64,000 bases of DNA from Clitoria ternatea (Eukaryota; Streptophyta; Magnoliopsida; Fabales; Fabaceae). Below the pieces are notes generated by a model. It ran no database searches and was not told where the DNA came from. It worked only from the letters and a program-made list of their open reading frames with translations. This document shows, piece by piece, positions 10,336 to 21,962 of the stretch. The DNA lies in the NCBI GenBank assembly GCA_037962975.1, contig CM075670.1:156058501-156122500 (forward strand). Reading direction: 5' to 3'. Position 1 is the first letter of the stretch; each line of letters begins with the position of its first letter. A program made the translations under genes and the position numbers.

Positions 10336-10684
10336 CCTCTCTCGAAAAGGTATAAGGGATCTTTTTTCCCATTCTCTGAACCTTACACTCTCTTACTTGC
10401 ATAATTCTCTCTGATTGTCTTTCTAAGTCTCTAAGTATTCTAAAATACTGACTTGAGCGTCGGAGAACGATTGCAGGTACCACCCCCAATCGGGTCAAGG
10501 CAACATAGATCCCGTCAGGCGGACTGTGACACCGCCCCAGAGTACATTGCACTCCGCCTCAGCATACAAAGACTTTCCGTATTTACATTTATACGCATAT
10601 TGCTTTGTATCAAGAACACATTTATATGTATATTTTGAGTTGTTCTACAAGCATACTTCTACACCCCCTGTAAAGAACAGTTCA

Positions 10685-12461
10685 ATGATATATTTTTCCC
10701 ACAGTCAGATCCGCATTGTTTGATAAGAAATTCTTGTGCATATGCATTAGCTTTAAGAGCATTTGCATATAGCCGGAGATATGCTTAGTTGAAAGCCCAT
10801 GGTGGAAACGGATGATTGAAAATTGAAAAGGGAAAGAGTTGAATACTAACCCTACATGTGATTGGCAATCCAAATGATTGATATTGTGAATGTATACTTG
10901 AAACTATAAAATGTATTGTGTATAATGTATGATGTGGTGTAATGATGGCTAATTGTGCAAGTATACATGTATTTCATCATAATGTATGACTTTAATTCAT
11001 TTGGATTATGTTACTCACCTCCCCGTTGCCATTTTTAAAGTTGATGTAGGTATGACTTAAATCCTACAACTTTTGGAGGCCGAGTATGAAGAAGGTAAAA
11101 TATGGATAGGAATGCGTAAGCCTTGGCCGGCATGAAATATGTTTTGTAGAGTATATGTTGTTTATATACTCAAAATTTGTAATGTTGATAGATTTTGAAG
11201 GTCATGGGAGAGAATTGGACATGTTGTATAAGACCAATTTTCCCACATGACCCAAAAGATGTAAAGAATGAATTTGGATGCTTGACTTTGATCAATGAAT
11301 GGATGCTGTGTTTTTATGCTAGTTCATGAATGTTGTGAGTCAATGTTGAATTTGGTTTATATGCATGAATTAATCTTAGCATGATGATGTTGTTGGTGTT
11401 TAATTACATGAGAATCATGTAGTTTTGGATTGTAGCATCATATGAAGTGGTACATGCATAATGAAATAAGATAGGGTCTTAGGTGAGGCCAAATTAGAAG
11501 GAATTGATGTTGCATGTGTTTTGTTCAAGTGAATTTTCGTTGCTGTTGAGTTTCTGCAGAACTCGCTCAAGCGTGTGGCATTCTCGCTCGAGCGAGCTTG
11601 CTGTGAAACAGGGGATTCGTTTCTGCCCCAAGTTCGCCCAAGCGAAGTTGCATTCCGCCCAAGCGAGATTGCCACAAAATCAGTGTTTTGCTTCTGGACA
11701 TTCTTCGCTCAGGCGTGGGAGTGGGCGCTCAAGCGAGGGGGAAGGACATTTGATTCTGGACAATTTTCGCCCAGGTGAGTGGTGCCTCGCCCAAGCGAAA
11801 ATCGGCCAGAGAGTCCTCAACGTTTCTGGAACGATCTCGCTCAAGCGAGCCTTGGACCGCTCAAGCGAGATTGGTACCTGATACTCCTCTCCTTCTTCGC
11901 TCAAGCGTCTCGCTTCCTTCGCTCAAGCATTCCTTCGTGTCTCGCTCAAGCGAGGCAGGGCTCGCTCAAGCGAGTTGAGCCCTGATACTTATTTCCCTCC
12001 CTCGCTCAAGTCGCTCAGCGTTCGCCCAAGCGTGGGTACGCTGGCTCGCTCAAGCGACTTGAGTCACGCTTGAGCGAGTATGCCCCTGATTCTCATTTTG
12101 TAATTTAAATTAAATTTCAAATGTTATGCATTATTTCTTCTTTAGATATTATTTTAAAGGTATTGAGGAGTATATTTAGGCCTTCTAGATTATATAAATT
12201 GTATCCCATATTTTTATGAATGGACTCCTCTTGAAAATCAATTAGCCACTAATTAAACCAGATTAAATAATTCTTCCGCGGCTTCTGATTGAAAAATTTA
12301 TATTTAGTTTCACCCTCTCATATCTTCATATATGGGAGTGGTTCATTTTAGATCCAGGGGTTTGGTGAAAAATGTTTCACCACTTTAATTATTTGGATTA
12401 TTAATATTCTCAAGGACGCGAAAAATTTTCCCCTATTTTATTTGGGGGTTTGGGCGTCTCA
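10685..12461 (+). mobile_element. Tekay-type LTR, right part, split by the Tat insertion
   Basis: From about 10690 the sequence parallels the LTR at 39524-44654 (shared stretch GTGCATATGCATTAGCT, then AAGAGCATTTGCATATAGC). It then follows the solo LTR at 29331-32594: the module CTTGGCCGG at 11121, a GACCAATTTTCCCACATGACC-like stretch, a CATATCTTCATATATGGGAG module and the same end GCGAAAAATTT...GGGCGTCTCA. The left part lies outside the window beyond the Tat 5' end. No PBS follows, so it is a 3' or solo LTR. It carries the CTCGCTCAAGCGAG array. Confidence 0.75.
11562..12079. repeat. Array of paired CTCGCTCAAGCGAG palindromes
   Basis: At least 16 copies of CTCGCTCAAGCGAG or close variants occur in pairs. 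Pair members start at 11562/11583, 11633/11654, 11704/11724, 11766/11786, 11836/11857, 11896/11918 and 11941/11961, that is 20-22 bp apart. The first four steps between pairs are 71, 71, 62 and 70 bp. A TTTCTG or TTCTGGA word lies between most pairs. The copy at 11583 is the perfect palindrome CTCGCTCGAGCGAG. Confidence 0.92.
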
Positions 12462-12487
12462 GATTTCTTGGTTGTTTTTCATGCCAT

Positions 12488-12600
12488 GAATCAATTCCTC
12501 ATGCCATGAATCGATTCATAAGGCTAGGAATCGATTCCCCTTGTCATGAATCGATTCATGTGCTGTATTTTATGCAAAAATGAACTGGAGGAATCGATTC
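12488..12600. repeat. GAATCGATTC palindromes at exact 20-bp steps
   Basis: Copies start at 12488 (one base off), 12508, 12528 and 12548, exactly 20 bp apart, and again at 12591. They lie upstream of the Athila TATA box. Confidence 0.9.
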
Positions 12601-12739
12601 ATCAATCAAATCATGCACCGAATCATTGGAAACAACAAAAATGCAACTTGGAGACAACTGGAATAGCTGGAAATCATCTACACCGAAAGTTTCCACTTGC
12701 AACGTGTTTTCCTTAGCTGGCTTCCTCCTTTCCATTGCC

Positions 12740-12747
12740 TATAAAAG
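12740..12747 (+). promoter_or_regulatory. TATA box of the Athila 5' LTR
   Basis: TATAAAAG is followed by ACACTTCTCTCATAG and a CT-rich stretch, as expected at a U3/R junction. Confidence 0.65.
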
Positions 12748-13690
12748 GAGAAGAAACTGAAGCATTCGAACACAACTCACTTCACACTTCTCTCATAGTT
12801 CCTTTTCCTTTCTTTCTTTTAAGTATCAGAGGAAGGCTTCTGGAAGAGTTCTTCCATTCCAGGTTCGGTCTTTCCTATTTTTAGTTTATTTTAATTATGG
12901 AGGGCTAAAACCCCTAGATTGATTTTCTTGGAAAATATTGTAATATAATTTTGAGGTTCTTGTTTTTAATATAGTATGCTTTTATTATTGTTTATTTCTT
13001 CATAATCTTACTCTACTTATTTAATTCCATTCTGTTTAATTAAATTTGTATGCTTAATTAGTTTAATTATTCAAATGGAATAAAATAAGATTTTAAATTA
13101 AAATGGATTAAGAAAATATGCATGCTTAATGAATATTTTCATAATCACTTTTAATAATTATGGTTTGCTTAATTCCATAATTTGAGAATAGATTATGTAT
13201 GTAGGCGATGTTCTTACATATGCTCAATAATTCCTAGATTTTACGATCTTGACTCCTTCTGCTTAATTAGGATGCTTCATTAAAATATTCATTTTTAAAT
13301 GAAAGTAAAGGAATTATGAATTGAAAAAGATGCTTAGTTGATTAATTCAAATTGAGCTAAGAAATCAACAGTAATGAAAGTATACAAATTATCTTTAGTG
13401 AACCAAGGATAAATTTATTTATAATACTCCAAAAAAATCAATCGCTTGTTATTTATTGTTTTAAATCCTATTTACTTTGTTTTAATTTTAATTGTCACAA
13501 CAAAATCAATCAAACCCCCCCAATTGTATTTGTATGTTTGTTAAATTTCTATTTGTAAAAATTAATTTAAACTTGATTTTTTTCCTAAATTTTTGTGTTG
13601 ATCCTTGAGAGAACGACCTAGGTTGACACCCTAGTACTACATTAATTAATTTTGATGTACTAATTTGATGGTAAACGACATGTCAAATTT

Positions 13691-13708
13691 TGGCGCCGCA
13701 GCCGAGGA
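13691..13708 (+). other. Primer-binding site of the Athila element
   Basis: TGGCGCCGCAGCCGAGGA starts five bases after the LTR end. It resembles the complement of a tRNA-Asp 3' end, the primer used by Athila elements, with a few mismatches. Confidence 0.8.
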
Positions 13709-13879
13709 TCAACGATCTTTAGGAAAATTCTTGTTTTAAATTAATTTTTTTATAAAAATAGAAAAATTATAAAAAATAATTAAAAAAATAAAAAAATTAA
13801 ATTATTATTATTATTATTTTATTTCTATGATTTAGGATTCTTATGATTTATTGCTCATGATCATCAAATATCTTGTTGT
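13709..13879. other. Athila leader
   Basis: Very AT-rich leader between PBS and gag with A/T runs and an (ATT)n stretch at about 13802-13818. No gene seen. Confidence 0.6.
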
Positions 13880-15410
13880 ATGCTATGTATGACTAGAAGA
13901 ACTTTTGAGCATTTATATTCATTTGATCCTAAAATTGATAGAACTTTTCATAGATTAATTAGAGAAGCTAGATTTAATAATAATTTTGTTGATATTGATA
14001 GTGATAGTATCTCATCTGAATCTGCTGAAAGTACTACTGCTAGTTTTTCTGATATGGCTGAACCGCGTGAAAGAACTCTTAGAGAACTAGCTGCACCTGA
14101 ATTCACATACGAAAGTTTGTGTATTCAATATCCTGAAGAGGATATCCCTTTTATGCTTAAGACTGGACTTGTACACTTATTGCCTAAGTTTCATGGTCTT
14201 GCGGGTGAAGATCCGTACAAACACCTTAAAGAATTCCACATTGTGTGCTCCACAATGAAACCCCAAAACGTTCAAGAAGACCATGTCTATCTTAAAGCGT
14301 TTCCTCATTCTTTAGAGGGTGTTGCTAAGGATTGGCTGTACTACCTTGCTCCAAGATCAATCACAAGTTGGAATGACTTAAAGAAAATGTTCTTAGAAAA
14401 GTTCTTTCCTGCCTCTAGAACAACTGCAATTCATAAAGACATATCTGGCATTAGGCAACTCTCTGGAGAAAATCTTTATGAGTATTGGGAGAGATTCAAG
14501 AAACTCTATGCAAGTTGCCCTCACCACCAAATTTCTGAACAACTTCTTCTTCAGTACTTTTATGAAGGTCTGCACCACGTTGATCGCAACATGATTGATG
14601 TGGCAAGTGGAGGAGCTTTAGAAGATATGACTGCTGCTGAAGTAAGAAACCTAATTGAAAAGATGGCATCTAACTCTCAACAATTTGGTGTGAGAAATGA
14701 TTCTTTCAAACCCATGTTTGATTCAAATTCTAGTTCATCCGGAATTAAATTAAAGAACAAACTAGATGCTCTCACCACTCAGGTTACACAGTTGATAGTA
14801 AATCAAAAATCCATGACTGCTAAAGTATGTGGCATCTGCTCTTCACAAGAGCACCCCACTGATTGTTGCCCTTCTCTACAAGAAAAGGAAAATAATAGTC
14901 CCTAAGCCTATGCAGCTAACATCTACCATGATAGACCACCACAACAACAACAAAACCATGACCTTTCCACCAACAGATATAATCCAGGTTGGAGGAACCA
15001 TCCAAACTTGAGATGGGGTAACCAACAACAAAATACCCAACCTCCATTTCAAAGACCTATACCTCAACCATCCACAAGTGGCCCTTCTTTGGAAGAACTA
15101 GTGAAATAAATGGCTGCACAAAACTTAGAGTATCAATAGAGGAATGATGCTACCATCCATAGTTTAAGCAACCAAATTGGGTAACTAGCTTCATCATTAA
15201 GCCAGTTACAATCTCAAAACTCTGACAAATTATCATCTCAACCAGCTGCAAATCCCAGAAATGTGAGTATAATTCAGTTAAGATCAGGTAGAAACCTTAA
15301 AGTACCCATACCCAAGGAACCTGAGAAACAAACAATTGAATCTGCAATAGTTGAGAATGATGTACCCTCTTCAAGCACAAGAAAGTCTGAGATGCAACCA
15401 CCCTAAAATC
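13880..15410 (+). pseudogene. Athila-type gag
   Basis: The first 341 codons (13880-14902) are open and carry the retrotransposon gag domain (LPKFHGLAGEDPYKHLKEF near residue 95, WNDLKKMFLEKFFP near 165, LYEYWERFKKL near 197). A cysteine/histidine-containing stretch (CGICSSQEHPTDCCP) near 315 stands in for a zinc knuckle. A TAA at 14903 ends this frame, but the same frame continues in recognisable Gln/Asn/Pro-rich gag tail sequence with further in-frame stops at about 15107, 15137, 15182 and 15404. There is no frameshift from gag into protease, so damage here is by point changes. Gag forms the particle and packages element RNA. Confidence 0.85.
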
Positions 15411-16135
15411 CACCTCATATCCCTCTTCCTTTCCTACCAAAAGCAATTCCAAGCAAGAAGATAGAAGAAGTGGACAAAGAAATTTTGGATACTTTTAGGA
15501 AAGTGGAAGTAAATATACCTCTTCTTGAAGCAATCAAACAAATTCCCAAGTATGCCAAATTTCTGAAAGAACTGTGTACCCACAAGAGGAGACTCAAGGG
15601 TAATGAAAGGATAAGCATGGGAAGGAATGTATTTGCATTACTTGGTAAGGAAGTTCCAAATATCCCGGAGAAATGTAAAGATCCAGGTACGTTTTCTATA
15701 CCTTGTATCATAGGCAATAACAAATTTGAAAATTGCATGTTAGATTTAGGAGCTTCAATAGATGTTATGCCTATGTCTGTTTTCAAATCTTTATCTCTTG
15801 GAAATTTACAACCTACTGGTGTAGTAATTCAGCTAGCCAATAGAAGCACTGCTTACCCTGCTGGAGTTATAGAGGATGTTTTGGTTCAGGTAGAACAACT
15901 TATTTTCCCTGCTGACTTTTTCGTACTCGATATGGAAGAAGGTATGCCTCAAATTCCTATTCCTATAATTTTGGGAAGACCATTTTTGAAAACAGCCCGA
16001 ACCAAAATAGATGTTCATTCTGGAACTCTTTCTATGGACTTTGGTGACACGAGAGTTCAATTCAATATTCTTGATGCCATGAAATACCAGCTGAAAATCA
16101 TCCTGTTTTCTAAATTGACATTATTGATGAACTAG
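15411..16135 (+). pseudogene. Athila-type aspartic protease region
   Basis: Same frame as gag. The aspartic protease shows IPCIIGNNKFENCMLDLGAS (active-site D-L-G in place of the usual D-T/S-G, normal for this lineage) and IILGRPFLKT as the flap/second conserved block. The N-terminal part holds the region that links gag and protease. The frame stops at 16133-16135, and homology resumes in another frame by 16336, so an indel lies between. Confidence 0.85.
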
Positions 16136-16335
16136 TTTTTGAACATTTTTCTAATGTTGATTTGGAATGCATAGATGATTGAAACAATTGTTTTGCATGC
16201 AATGATTCTGGAAATTGTGATATTTATGCTGAAGTTGATAAATACATAATTTCTGATTCAAAGTCTTTAGATATACCTGTTAACCATAAGGAGCTGAATG
16301 TAGGATTTCAAGAAAATTCTAACAAAATTTTTGAG

Positions 16336-17454
16336 GTGCAAGCAGCGGAATCCAAATCTGCTTTGTTAGTTCCATCTGTTTTGCAGGCACCTAAGTTAGA
16401 ATTGAAACCCCTACCTGAGAATCTCAAGTATGTATACTTAGGGGATGATGAACAACTCCCGGTGATAATTTCCACCTCTCTTGATGAAAATCAAAAAGAA
16501 AACTTATTGCAGGTTCTAAAAAGACACAAGAAGGCTATAGGCTGGACACTGGCAGACATTCCTGGAATTAGTCCATCCATGTGCATGCATAGGATATTTC
16601 TGGAAGAAAATGCTAAAGCAGTGAGACAGCCTCAAAGGAGACTCAACCCTGTAATCCTTGATGTGGTTGAGAAGGAGATTACCAAGCTTCTACAAGCAGG
16701 AATCATTTATCCTATCTCTGATAGCCAATGGGTGAGTCCGATTTAAGTGGTTCCTAAGAAAATAGGGATCACAGTTGTGAAAAATGAGAAGGATGAATTG
16801 ATTCCTACTAGAGTGCAAAATAGTTGGAGAGTCTGTATTGACTACAGGAGACTAAACCAAGCAACAAAGAAGGACCATTTTCCTTTACCCTTCATTGATC
16901 AAATGCTTGAGCGTCTTGCAGGTAAATCTCATTACTGTTTTCTTGATGGATTCTCTGGATATTTTCAGATTCATATTGCACCTGAGGATCAAGAAAAGAC
17001 CATATTCACCTGTCCCTTTGGCACATTTGCTTATAGGAGAATGCCATTTGGCCTATGCAATGCTCCTGGAACTTTTCAAAGATGCATGATAAGTATTTTT
17101 CATGATTTCATTGAAAATTGCATAGAGGTGTTTATGGATGATTTTACTATTTATGGATCTTCATTTAATGCATGCCTTGATAGTTTGGATAAAGTTTTAA
17201 ACGAATGTATTGAAACTAACCTTGTCTTGAACTATGAAAAATGTCATTTTATGGTAAAACAAGGAAGAGTTTTAGGGCATGTAATCTCTGAGAAAGGAAT
17301 TAAGGTAGATCCTGCCAAGATAGAAGTAATATCACATTTACCTTACCCCTCTTGTGTTCGAGAGGTTCGTTCTTTTCTTGGCCATGCAGGTTTCTACAGA
17401 AGATTCATAAAGGATTTTAGCAAGAAGGCTAGACCACTATCCAGTCTGCTTTAA
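16336..17454 (+). pseudogene. Athila-type reverse transcriptase
   Basis: Reverse transcriptase with conserved blocks: LQAGIIYPISDSQWVSPI before an in-frame TAA (16744-16746), then WRVCIDYRRLN, FLDGFSGYFQI, FGTFAYRRMPFGLCNAP and FMDD (catalytic pair Asp-Asp) followed by LGHVIS and FLGHAGFYRRFI. All main RT motifs are present in one frame except for the stop after the first block and another TAA at 17452-17454 at the RT/RNase H border. It would copy element RNA into cDNA if read through. Confidence 0.9.
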
Positions 17455-17460
17455 AAGGAT

Positions 17461-17956
17461 GTGGTATTTGAGTTTGATGAAAAGTGTAAGGAGGCTTTTA
17501 ATTGCCTGAAGCAAGCATTGACTACTACCCCAATAATTCAAGCACCTATTTTGATAGCCCCATTTGAGTTGATGTGTGATGCCTCTAATTATACATTGGG
17601 AGCCGTCCTTGGTCAAAAGATTGACAAGCAATCTAGGGTCATCTACTATGCATCTAAAACTTTAGATGCCGCCCAGGTAAATTACACCACTACTGAAAAA
17701 GAGCTCTTGGCCATTGTTTTTGCATTAGATAAGTTCAGATCTTACCTACTCGGTTCTCAAGTAGTTGTCTCTGAAGTACTTATTGAAGAAAGGTGAGTCC
17801 AAGCCAAGATTAATTCGTTGGATGCTTTTGTTCCAAGAGTTTGACTTGGAAATTTGTGACAGAAGTGGAACACAAAACCTTGTGGCAGACCATTTAAGTA
17901 GAATTGAGAATGCTCCTAATTCGGCACCTATTCGAGACTATTTCCCCGATGAATAA
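17461..17956 (+). pseudogene. Athila-type RNase H
   Basis: The domain starts with CDASNYTLGAVLGQ and YYASKTLDAAQVNYTTTEKE, holding the acidic residues of RNase H. At about 17765-17775 a short deletion shifts the frame; the end of the domain ([26 protein letters not shown]) is read in the next frame to TAA at 17954. The missing piece falls where another conserved acidic residue of the domain is expected. Confidence 0.85.
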
Positions 17957-19377
17957 CTCATGAGTGTTTCTAATTCTTTTAATACACCTTGGTTTGCAAA
18001 CATTGTAAATTATCTTGTTGCTTCTTTTTTTCCACCATATGCATCCAGAAACCAAATTTCAAAATTAAAAAGTGATGCAAAATGTTATATATAGGATGAC
18101 CCGTATTTGTGGAAGTTGTGTAATGATCAGGTGATTCGAAGATACATTCCCAATCATGAGATAGAATCAGTTCTTCGATTCTGCTTTCACCAGTTGGTGG
18201 ACATTTTGGTCCACAAAGAATAGCAAGGAAGGTATTGGACTATGGTTTATACTGGCCCACCATTTTTAAGGATGCATGGAGAATTTGTAACACCTGTGAG
18301 GAATGCCAAAGAGCTAGTAATGCTATCACATGGAAACAACAAATGCCTCAGCAACCTATATTGTTTTGTGAAGTATTTGATGTTTGGGGCATTGATTTTA
18401 TGGGTCCATTTCCTCCATCCTTTGGTTTTACTTATATTCTGTTAGCTGTAGATTATGTTTCTAAATGGGTGAAAGCTAAAGCCACCAGAACTAATGATGC
18501 TCGAGTTGTTGTAGATTTTTTTAGATCTCAATTTTTTTGCAGGTTTGGCATCCCGAGAGCAATCATTAGTGATCAAGGAACACACTTCTACAATAGGACC
18601 ATGCAAACTATGCTCAGGAAGTATGGGGTTATTCACAGAGTTTCTACTCCATATCACCCCCAAACCAATGGACAAGCAGAAGTCTCTAACAGAGAAATCA
18701 AAAGAATCTTGGAGAAAATAGTACAGCCTAATAGAAAAGATTGGAGCAGGAAACTGGATGATGCTCTTTGGGCACATAGAATAACTTTTAAGGCACCTAT
18801 AGGAATATCTCCCTATAGAATTGTTTTTGGTAAGGCATGTCATCTTCCAGTAGAGATTGAGCATCGTGCTTATTGGGCTATAAAAGCTTGCAACTTAGCA
18901 CTTGATCAAGTAGGTGAAGAAAGAAAATTATAACTGAATGAGCTTGATGAGATCCATTTGGCAGCTTATGAGAACTCAAAGTTCTATAAGGAGAAAACAA
19001 AGAAATTCCATGATAGCTCAATAGCTAGAAAGGATTTTACTGCTGGACAGAAAGTGCTACTGTTTAATTCCCGGTTGAAACTGATGGCCGAAAAATTGCG
19101 CTCCAAATGGGAAGGACCTTTCATTGTTACTAATGTATTTCCCCATGGAGCTGTTGAAATAAAAAGTGAAAACTCCAATAAAAGCTTCAAGGTTAATGGA
19201 CAGCGTCTGAAGCCATTTCATGAAAATCCTTCACTTGTGGATGTTATAATGGAGGAACATACTTTGGGGGAACCACTTCTTGATCCCCCTGGAGGAAGTT
19301 TTTCTTACCCATCTCCTTACTTTTTCATTATGTTGTCTATTTTGTATGCTTTGTCTTACATTGAGGATAATGTATGA
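17957..19377 (+). pseudogene. Athila-type integrase
   Basis: After a short degenerate stretch (17957-18200) the zinc domain appears ([13 protein letters not shown], then CNTCEEC). The core has Asp in GIDFMGPFP, Asp in IISDQGTHF and Glu in [11 protein letters not shown]; 35 residues separate the last two. A TAA at 18931-18933 splits the core from the C-terminal domain (18958-19374: [27 protein letters not shown]), which continues in the same frame. There is no chromodomain, as expected for Athila. The protein would join cDNA to the host chromosome. Confidence 0.9.
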
Positions 19378-20634
19378 TTTAAGTGTGAGGGTGGGATTAT
19401 TCTTGTATGATATTTTTGTGTGTGTTTCTATTTTCGTGTGTGAAGTGTTTTTGTGTAAAAAAAATTAAAAAAAAATTAAATTAATTAAGGTTTTTGCGTG
19501 TGTTTTTGTTTAAAATGGCATGTTTTATTGGAATTTTAGGATATGCATGAGTAACAGGTAATTTCTTTCATGTTTGATATGAGCTTAATGATATGTTATA
19601 ATTTGAACTCAAGCATTTTTGGTATGTTGAGAATGACATGATAATTGAGAGATGATCATATATGATAGAATTATGCCTTGTGAGATTTTGAGCCTTAAAA
19701 TTTGATGGAACACATTAAACCATCTTAATTCTTTCATGTGTGATGTATTCCTGAATGCTTACATTTCAATCTTTGTCTTATTTCTTGATGATTCTTGAAA
19801 CTCATATACATGTATTTGAAAGGACGCAGGCATTTTGTTCAATTGAGCCACTAGCCATATAAGCTTACCATAAATAAATCATCTTTTGTTAGCCCTTTTG
19901 AGCCTATTTAACCATTTCTTTGTTACAGCTCAAATAAGCTATATACCTACTTAAAAAAGATGTTGGAGCTTTGGAATCAAGTTAAAAATAGGCAGTCAAA
20001 TAAGTGTGGGAGTGTGCTAAAAGGAGTCGCAACTCTTAGTTTAAGTATTATGCAAATTGCATAAGAAAAAAAATGATATTGGTGATTGTGACCAAATATG
20101 ATTAAAATAAATGTTTTACCTCATTATTTACCTATTAAATTAATTGCTCCATCATTTTGTATGGCATATGAAACTAATTCCAAAATTTTACCACCCATTT
20201 TAACCTTGGCCACATTACAACCCTGGAAAGCCCTGTTAATCTATACATGCATTTGTGTTGATTGTGGAATTGAGAAACTTGTCAAATTTATGGGACTGTC
20301 TATTTTTCAGGAAATGTTTTGAGCGTATACACAAACCCAAAACACTTGAGAGTTGAGAGTATGTCTTGTGAGGTTTTGTCACTTATGATCTTCTTTTCAA
20401 TTTAATTTAATTCTCATATGCCTAAGTGTTTGGATGATTTTTATACATATCTTGATGCTCTGCATCTTGCATGATGAATAACTCTTGTTTCTCTGTATAT
20501 TCCTAAAGATTTCATATTGAACATGCTAGTTTTGTATGTTTACTATTTTTCAACTTAATGTTTTCAATAAATTGTGATACTTGTTTTTATTCTGATTTTG
20601 CCCGGGAGTGCAAAAGAATAAGTGTGGGAGTATT
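19378..20634. other. Athila 3' non-coding region with PPT
   Basis: About 1.25 kb without a credible ORF. Athila elements often have an env-like ORF here; I see none. AAGTGTGGGAG occurs twice: at about 20002 and directly before the 3' LTR (20619-20634), where it should be the polypurine tract. The first copy may be an internal PPT. Confidence 0.65.
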
Positions 20635-20689
20635 TGACGTGTTGTTTACCGTCAATATGCCATGTTTATGCTATGTGATATGTGATTAT
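20635..20689 (+). mobile_element. Start of the Athila 3' LTR, cut off after 55 bp
   Basis: TGACGTGTTGTTTACCGTCA begins just after the PPT and mirrors the end of the 5' LTR. After 55 bases a minus-strand copia LTR begins. No continuation of this LTR was recognised on the other side of that copia segment, so the rest is lost or lies elsewhere. Confidence 0.75.
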
Positions 20690-21962
20690 TGTTAGGGAAT
20701 CCCTAGTGTATGAGCAGTGGAAATACAAGGATTCTCATAGGATTTACAAAGCGCCATGTTTCAAAGCATAAGACAAACACAAAAAAAAAATATTGCGTTT
20801 TAGGATTACCTCTTGAAGAATATCGAAGCAACTCGTCCTTTAGGAGTCCACATGATTACTCCCACCAAAAATGCTACACCTTCCAAATGCTAGTTGGACG
20901 GCGTGTAGCTTTTGCAACTTTTGCGTATTTTGTGTCTCTTTTTGGGTAGCCACCTATGAGCATCTTATGATCTATTTATAGGCTTAGGTTTGACCTAATT
21001 TGCTCTCTAAAGAGTGGGCTCCTTACTCATTCTAAATGAGTTAGGCCTAATAGTTTTATTTTAGTCAAACTAAAATAAAAAGCTATTTTCTGATGGGCTT
21101 ACTCTATATGTGTGACCCTATAGGTAAAATACTCGGTTATATTAATAATAAACTATTTTATTATTAATATAAAATAAGAGCGACATCTAGCAATGCATCA
21201 TTATGTCTGAATATTATTCAATATCAACATAACCTATAAGTGATAATTATTTTATATGTTTGTTCCTTTTGTCACGATATCCTAATTGGTCCCAAGGCAT
21301 GGTTGTGTCATCCTTGTACGGCCCAATTTATTTTACTTGATACCGGAGTAGACTTTATCTGAATAAATATCCAATATTTATTCTTTCTAGCAGGGCCATG
21401 CATTTCCTTAGTCTCACTCCATCAAGTGGCCTATAGATATCACTCTTGTCATATAGGAGAGATAAATCTCATCTACATCACTCACATCCCTCTGCATAAT
21501 TTGTTTATTGCCTAATCACAACCTTTATAGTCATCTTGTTACAAAAGACATTTGATTGTATTAAAATAACAAACTCCTTATCTAGGAATCGTATTGACTT
21601 CAGGTCGAAGGACTACATATACCATTATCACATTGAGAATCATTTATGACATTCATGTAACGATCCATGCAACATTCTCATGGTGGTCTGTCCAGTACAT
21701 CATTACTCTTAATGTGTACCAGTGTGAAGACTTGATATCATCTATATCTATGATCTGTGAGATCAAATCATCAGTACACTCACACACTAGCCTTAATGTA
21801 TTTACATGTCCCTACGTAAATACTTAACTAGAGACATTTTTGGAATAACTCTCATATGACCTATTACTCCAAGGATAAATAAAGGTTGTTAAACTATTTA
21901 ATAAAAAATGCCTTATACAAAATGATGTGTCCTACATAGGCTCTTAGTGCATATTTCCAACA
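20690..21962 (-). mobile_element. 3' LTR of a minus-strand Ty1/copia element (1273 bp)
   Basis: The LTR reads TGTTGGAAATATGC to GGGATTCCCTAACA on the minus strand. A purine tract (GTAAGTGGGAGAT on the minus strand, 21963-21976) lies just inside, marking it as the 3' LTR. A related LTR of nearly the same length occurs at 47293-48264 plus 54590-54884. It is followed on the left by the Athila LTR stub. Confidence 0.82.

Larger units (their letters stand above)
9788..10684 (+). mobile_element. 3' LTR of the Tat element (ends approximate)
   Basis: The LTR is placed from TGATCCGGTCC, just after a polypurine tract, to about AACAGTTCA. Beyond 10690 the sequence matches a different LTR type (compare 43330-43420), so the right edge lies between about 10680 and 10695. 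It holds an 18-bp tandem repeat and a TATA box followed by a CT-rich leader (TCTCTTAC, TCTCTCTG). The 5' LTR is outside the window, so exact ends and target duplication could not be confirmed. Confidence 0.6.
12462..13685 (+). mobile_element. 5' LTR of the Athila-type element (left end not seen)
   Basis: The LTR ends in TTGATGGTAAACGACATGTCA just before the PBS. That end is close to an inverted copy of the 3' LTR start at 20635 (TGACGTGTTGTTTACCGTCA), so Athila-type LTRs here have terminal inverted repeats of about 20 bp. It contains four GAATCGATTC palindromes, a TATA box and a leader. Its true left end lies either right at the Tekay-type LTR or beyond it outside the window. Confidence 0.7.

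Noticed and set aside
13740..13830. Possible origin or matrix-attachment site because of extreme AT content
   Set aside because: Short A/T runs in an Athila leader are common; nothing specific supports either function.
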